Source: an uncultured Clostridia bacterium (lineage in GTDB: Bacteria; Bacillota; Clostridia; TANB77; CAG-508). Taken from it: a stretch of DNA of 7,927 nucleotides. The position numbers were made by a program, and so were the translations under genes. The first letter of the stretch is position 1; every line of letters begins with the position of its first letter. The stretch covers positions 1 to 7,927 of the forward strand of contig CAQYCU010000063.1 in assembly GCA_948919095.1 (NCBI GenBank), given 5' to 3'. Below the pieces are notes generated by a model. The model saw nothing but the letters and a program-made list of their open reading frames with translations. It made no database searches and was not told the origin of the DNA. Positions 5,290 through 7,927 of the stretch are shown here, one piece after another.

Positions 5290-6246
5290 TTACTTTAATA
5301 TATCTTCTATATCCTCAATCATTCCTTTTAATACTTTATAACTATTATCTAATTTTTCCATTTCGTCTTCATTTAATTCCAAGTTAAGTATTTCCCTAAC
5401 TCCTTTATTCGTAATAATAGCTGGAACTCCCATATATATTCCTTCATGTCCATACTCACCATTAAGGTAAGTTGATACAGTTAAAATAGCCTTTTCATCA
5501 TTTAATATTGTTTTTACTAATTTAGCAAGTGCTAGGCCAATTCCATAATAAGTTGCTTTTTTTCTTTCAATAATTTCATATGCTGATTGTTGTACCTCTT
5601 TATATAATTCATCAAGAATTTTTTCGCTTTTTCCTCTTTCTTTTAATATAGCTTTAAGTGGCTTTACACCAATCGAACTGTGTGACCATGCAACAAATGA
5701 TGAATCTCCATGTTCTCCCATTAAATAGGTGTGTACATTTTTAGGAGATACTTGTAATTTTTCTCCTAATAAATAACGTAAACGTGCTGTATCAAGTACT
5801 GTTCCTGAACCAATGACTTTTTCAGTTGGGAATTTTGATACTTTTTGTACAACATATGTCATTATATCAACTGGGTTTGTTGCAATTACAAATATTCCAT
5901 TAAATCCTGAATTTACTGCATTTTCAGTAATTTCCTTTACTATTTTTGTATTTGTTTGGCATAGTTCTAGACGTGTTTGCCCACCTTGCTTTTGTGCTAT
6001 ACCTGCTGTTATAACAACTATATCAGCATTTTTACATTCTGAATAATCCGTTGTTGCTTTGATATCCATTCTTCCTGGAGCATATGCTAATCCATGTGAT
6101 AAATCCATAGCTTCGCCTTCTGCTTTATCTTTTAAAACATCAATTAGAACTAATTCGTTTACTCCTCCTTGATTTTCAAGTGCATATGCCATGCTCATTC
6201 CTACAAACCCTGTTCCTACAAGAACAACTTTTCTTTTATTTGCCAT
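5290..6246 (-). CDS. ldh: L-lactate dehydrogenase, probably fructose-1,6-bisphosphate activated
   Basis: Reduces pyruvate to L-lactate with NADH, recycling NAD+ in fermentation; cytoplasmic, normally tetrameric. The complete 318-residue product has the Rossmann motif GTGFVGMS (11-18) with Asp36 for the NAD ribose. Gln85 (classical Gln102) selects pyruvate over oxaloacetate and argues against malate dehydrogenase. Arg92 (Arg109), Asn124 (Asn140), Asp152 (Asp168), Arg155 (Arg171) and His179 (His195, in GEHGDSS) complete the active site. Arg157 and His172 correspond to Arg173 and His188 of Bacillus stearothermophilus LDH, which bind the allosteric effector fructose-1,6-bisphosphate. GGAGG (6254-6258) lies 7 nt before the ATG. 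A strong promoter sits about 118 nt upstream. It is followed by fba, whose substrate is the same sugar bisphosphate. Confidence 0.96.
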   Translation of the reverse strand: MANKRKVVLVGTGFVGMSMAYALENQGGVNELVLIDVLKDKAEGEAMDLSHGLAYAPGRMDIKATTDYSECKNADIVVITAGIAQKQGGQTRLELCQTNTKIVKEITENAVNSGFNGIFVIATNPVDIMTYVVQKVSKFPTEKVIGSGTVLDTARLRYLLGEKLQVSPKNVHTYLMGEHGDSSFVAWSHSSIGVKPLKAILKERGKSEKILDELYKEVQQSAYEIIERKKATYYGIGLALAKLVKTILNDEKAILTVSTYLNGEYGHEGIYMGVPAIITNKGVREILNLELNEDEMEKLDNSYKVLKGMIEDIEDILK

Positions 6247-6320
6247 ATTATTACCTCCATTTCGCTTTGAAAAAGTTTTATCATAATTTTAAAATTACTT
6301 AATTTTCTTTTTTAGCTGTG

Positions 6321-6356
6321 CATAATAATATTATTTTCCAAAATTTAATTATTATG
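6321..6356 (-). other. Hairpin in the ldh 5' leader
   Basis: Arms 6321-6329 (CATAATAAT) and 6348-6356 are complementary over 9 bp, with a further ATTTT/AAAAT pairing inside the loop. It lies near the 5' end of the predicted ldh transcript. It is wholly A/U except the terminal pair, so it is weak. A role in message stability is only a guess. Confidence 0.35.
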
Positions 6357-6370
6357 TATTTTGCAAGCTA

Positions 6371-6399
6371 ATTATAACACTACAAAAAAATAAAATCAA
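6371..6399 (-). promoter_or_regulatory. Promoter of ldh (extended -10)
   Basis: On the minus strand, TTGATT (6394-6399, 4 of 6) is followed after exactly 17 nt by a perfect TATAAT (6371-6376), with TG one base before it (TGTTATAAT), the extended -10 form. Transcription would start near 6364, giving a leader of about 118 nt. The -35 lies inside one arm of the palindrome 6390-6420. Confidence 0.75.
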
Positions 6400-6420
6400 T
6401 TCATTTTTAATTGATTTTAT
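6384..6420 (-). terminator. AT-rich palindrome: second terminator or ldh operator
   Basis: Arms 6390-6401 and 6409-6420 (ATAAAATCAATT and its complement) form a perfect 12-bp stem with a 7-nt loop. In minus-strand RNA seven U residues follow (6384-6390). This would be a backup to the terminator at 6459-6495. Because one arm contains the ldh -35 box, it could equally be a regulator site. Confidence 0.5.
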
Positions 6421-6458
6421 ATACGCTGTTATTTTAATTTTTAAAATATTAATACAGT

Positions 6459-6495
6459 AAAAAACATGCTAACAGTTTTCTGTTAACACGTTTTT
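6459..6495 (-). terminator. Intrinsic terminator after the small membrane-protein gene
   Basis: Arms 6480-6495 and 6460-6475 pair over 16 bp in minus-strand RNA (two G-U wobbles, no mismatch) with an AAAA loop, ending in a run of U (6459-6464). It starts about 46 nt past the stop codon at 6542-6544 and isolates ldh from upstream transcription. Confidence 0.85.
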
Positions 6496-6541
6496 ATACC
6501 ATTATAAGCTTATAAATGATTTTTTATTTAAAATTTGCACA

Positions 6542-6898
6542 TTAAACCTTTTTCCATAAAAAGTCTAATCCGTCTTTTATTGTTGGTTCAGCTTTTTTCT
6601 TTCCTTTTTTCTTTTTGTTAGAGTCAATTTGAATTTTGTCTAACCATAGGAATGATAGGAATGATGCAAATATAAATGCTTCATCAATTATAATATTTTT
6701 TGCTAGAGTTGAAACGAAATTTGCACTTAATGCGCTAGTAAGTTCAATAGTGTGTCCAGCTATTATTGCTAAAAATACAAGTAACATTAAGCATGGTACT
6801 GTATTTGTCTTTTGGTTTCTTCCTAGATATATGCATAGTACAAATACTACAACTGCTGCAATTAAATAATATGGTTGTGTAAAATCGATTAGTGGCAT
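6542..6898 (-). CDS. Small three-helix membrane protein of unknown function
   Basis: I do not recognise this family. The 118 residues predict three membrane helices at about 10-25 (YYLIAAVVVFVLCIYLG), 34-51 (VPCLMLLVFLAIIAGHTI) and 68-86 (NIIIDEAFIFASFLSFLWL). A strongly basic segment (KKKKGKKK, 95-102) and a short amphipathic tail (DGLDFLWKKV) follow. Acidic residues at the membrane edge (Asp72, Glu73) and a His49/Glu52 pair are the only polar features in or near the helices. By the positive-inside rule the Lys-rich tail is cytoplasmic, so the N-terminus faces out. GGAGG (6907-6911) lies 8 nt before the ATG. The gene has its own strong promoter and terminator and therefore looks monocistronic, which supports it being real. 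Function is unknown. Confidence 0.78.
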   Translation of the reverse strand: MPLIDFTQPYYLIAAVVVFVLCIYLGRNQKTNTVPCLMLLVFLAIIAGHTIELTSALSANFVSTLAKNIIIDEAFIFASFLSFLWLDKIQIDSNKKKKGKKKAEPTIKDGLDFLWKKV

Positions 6899-6930
6899 AT
6901 CTTTTTCCTCCTTTGTTATTGTTCATTAAT

Positions 6931-6959
6931 AATATACATTATTATTCGCTTTTTTTCAA
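6931..6959 (-). promoter_or_regulatory. Promoter of the small membrane-protein gene
   Basis: On the minus strand, TTGAAA (6954-6959, 5 of 6) and TATATT (6931-6936, 5 of 6) are separated by exactly 17 nt. The transcript would start near 6924, giving a leader of about 25 nt that carries AAAGGAGG. Confidence 0.75.
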
Positions 6960-7010
6960 TGTTTTTTTTGTTAAATTTATATTACAATCTTGTTACATTT
7001 TTTGCATCTG

Positions 7011-7927
7011 TTATATGTTTTCTTTTATTTTTCCCAATTTCTTCTCAATAAATTCAGCTAATTCTTTTGCCTTTTTAGTAATATACTCTTTATCTTCGCC
7101 TTCAATCATAACACGTACAAGTGGCTCAGTTCCTGATGCTCTAATAAGTACTCTTCCGTTGTCTTTAAATTCATTATTAAGAGCTTCAATTTTCTCTAAT
7201 ATTTCAGGGTCTTTGTCATAATCATATTTCTTATCAGATTTTACTTTAGCATTTATTAATACTTGAGGATATATCTTAATTATTTTAGCAAGTTCTGATA
7301 CTTTTTTCGCTTTTTCTAGTATTACTCTTATTAACATTAATGATGTAAGTATACCATCTCCTGTTGGATTATAGTCTAAGAATATAATGTGTCCTGATTG
7401 TTCTCCACCAATGTTATATCCGTTTTCAAGCATGTTTTCTAAAACGTATCTGTCTCCAACTTTTGTTTCAACAAATTCAATTTCATTTTCTTTGCAGAAT
7501 TTTTTAAGACCAAGGTTACTCATTACTGTTGCAACCAAAGCATCTTTAGAAAGTTTATTGTTTTCTTTCAAATACTTAGATATTATAGCCATTAATATAT
7601 CACCATCAATTTCATTTCCATTTTCATCAACAGCTAAGCATCTATCGCCATCTCCATCATATGCGATTCCAAGGTTGCAGTTATTTGATGTAACAAATTT
7701 TTTAAGCATATCTAGATGAGTTGAACCACAGTTTGCATTTATGTTCACTCCATTGGGAGTATTATTAATTATGTAATGTCTAATACCCAGTGCTGTATAT
7801 ACTTTGTCAGCAATTACTGAAGTTGCTCCATTTGCAGTATCAATAGCAACTGTAAAATTTGACTTTTCCAAGCTTTCAAATTCATCTTCAAAATTCTTTC
7901 TAAAGAAATATAAATATTCATCAAGTA
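7011..7927 (-). CDS. glmM: Phosphoglucosamine mutase GlmM, C-terminal two thirds (5' end off window)
   Basis: GlmM converts glucosamine-6-phosphate to glucosamine-1-phosphate for UDP-N-acetylglucosamine and thus peptidoglycan. The frame is open to the window edge, so about 305 codons of the usual 450 are present. The phosphoserine loop (TASHNP type) lies outside. An internal TTG at 7869-7871 is not the start, because the upstream codons read LDEYLYFF, matching family sequence. Visible motifs are AIDTANGA; the metal-binding loop DGDGDR (7641-7658); the sugar-specificity loop GEQSGH (7389-7406), which marks GlmM within the phosphohexomutases; and the phosphate-binding RASGTEPLVRV (7113-7142). 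The C-terminal domain ends normally. No strong terminator follows before the next promoter, so some read-through into the small membrane-protein gene is possible. Confidence 0.95.
   Translation of the reverse strand, partial: LDEYLYFFRKNFEDEFESLEKSNFTVAIDTANGATSVIADKVYTALGIRHYIINNTPNGVNINANCGSTHLDMLKKFVTSNNCNLGIAYDGDGDRCLAVDENGNEIDGDILMAIISKYLKENNKLSKDALVATVMSNLGLKKFCKENEIEFVETKVGDRYVLENMLENGYNIGGEQSGHIIFLDYNPTGDGILTSLMLIRVILEKAKKVSELAKIIKIYPQVLINAKVKSDKKYDYDKDPEILEKIEALNNEFKDNGRVLIRASGTEPLVRVMIEGEDKEYITKKAKELAEFIEKKLGKIKENI

Noticed and set aside
6460..6495. Rex repressor site upstream of ldh, because of TGTTAACA
   Set aside because: The two half-sites are not spaced as TTGTTAA-n4-TTAACAA. 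The whole element is better explained as a 16-bp terminator stem with a U-tract.
6892..7221. Plus-strand open frame of 109 codons beginning near the small membrane-protein start
   Set aside because: It is antisense to the end of glmM and to the 6899-7010 promoter region, with Phe/Ile/Ser-rich composition and no family motif. The minus-strand genes explain the region.

Overview
The window is an AT-rich stretch (by eye roughly 30% G+C) in which every supportable gene lies on the minus strand, so transcription runs from high to low coordinates. Strong GGAGG-type ribosome binding sites, U-tract terminators and TTGAnn/TATAAT-like promoters fit a low-GC Firmicutes, most likely a fermentative, anaerobic clostridium-like bacterium. 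No genus can be named from the sequence. No tRNA, rRNA, insertion sequence or CRISPR array was seen.

Right part (7927 to 4277), housekeeping and central metabolism. The window opens inside glmM (cell-wall amino-sugar synthesis, 5' end off the window). It is followed by an unrecognised small three-helix membrane protein with its own promoter and terminator. Then come ldh (L-lactate dehydrogenase), fba (class II fructose-bisphosphate aldolase) and smpB (trans-translation factor). The lactate dehydrogenase keeps the residues that bind fructose-1,6-bisphosphate in allosteric family members, and the next gene encodes the enzyme that consumes that same sugar.

Middle and left part (3526 to 492), an envelope-associated cluster. 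It holds three genes: a small secreted, tail-anchored protein made of four 22-residue amphipathic repeats; a Tim44-like membrane protein with an extracytoplasmic Ser-Asp-Trp repeat and a cytoplasmic zinc ribbon; and an SPFH-domain protein of the YdjI/virion-core type with a long low-complexity linker and a second zinc ribbon. The last two resemble parts of the Firmicutes YdjGHI/PspA membrane-stress assemblies. The repeat protein in front of them is not familiar to me. This cluster is the most promising material for something undescribed.

Left edge (397 to 1). This holds the start of a type IV prepilin-like protein whose hydrophobic helix is intact from an in-frame stop onward, but whose leader peptide is missing. 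It looks like a 5'-truncated copy. Its 3' end is off the window.

Three clear intrinsic terminators (6459-6495, 2968-3013, 439-471) and one AT-only candidate (6384-6420) divide the window into transcription units. These are: glmM (end), the small membrane protein, ldh with probably fba and smpB, the repeat protein, the Tim44-like gene with the SPFH gene, and the pilin remnant.
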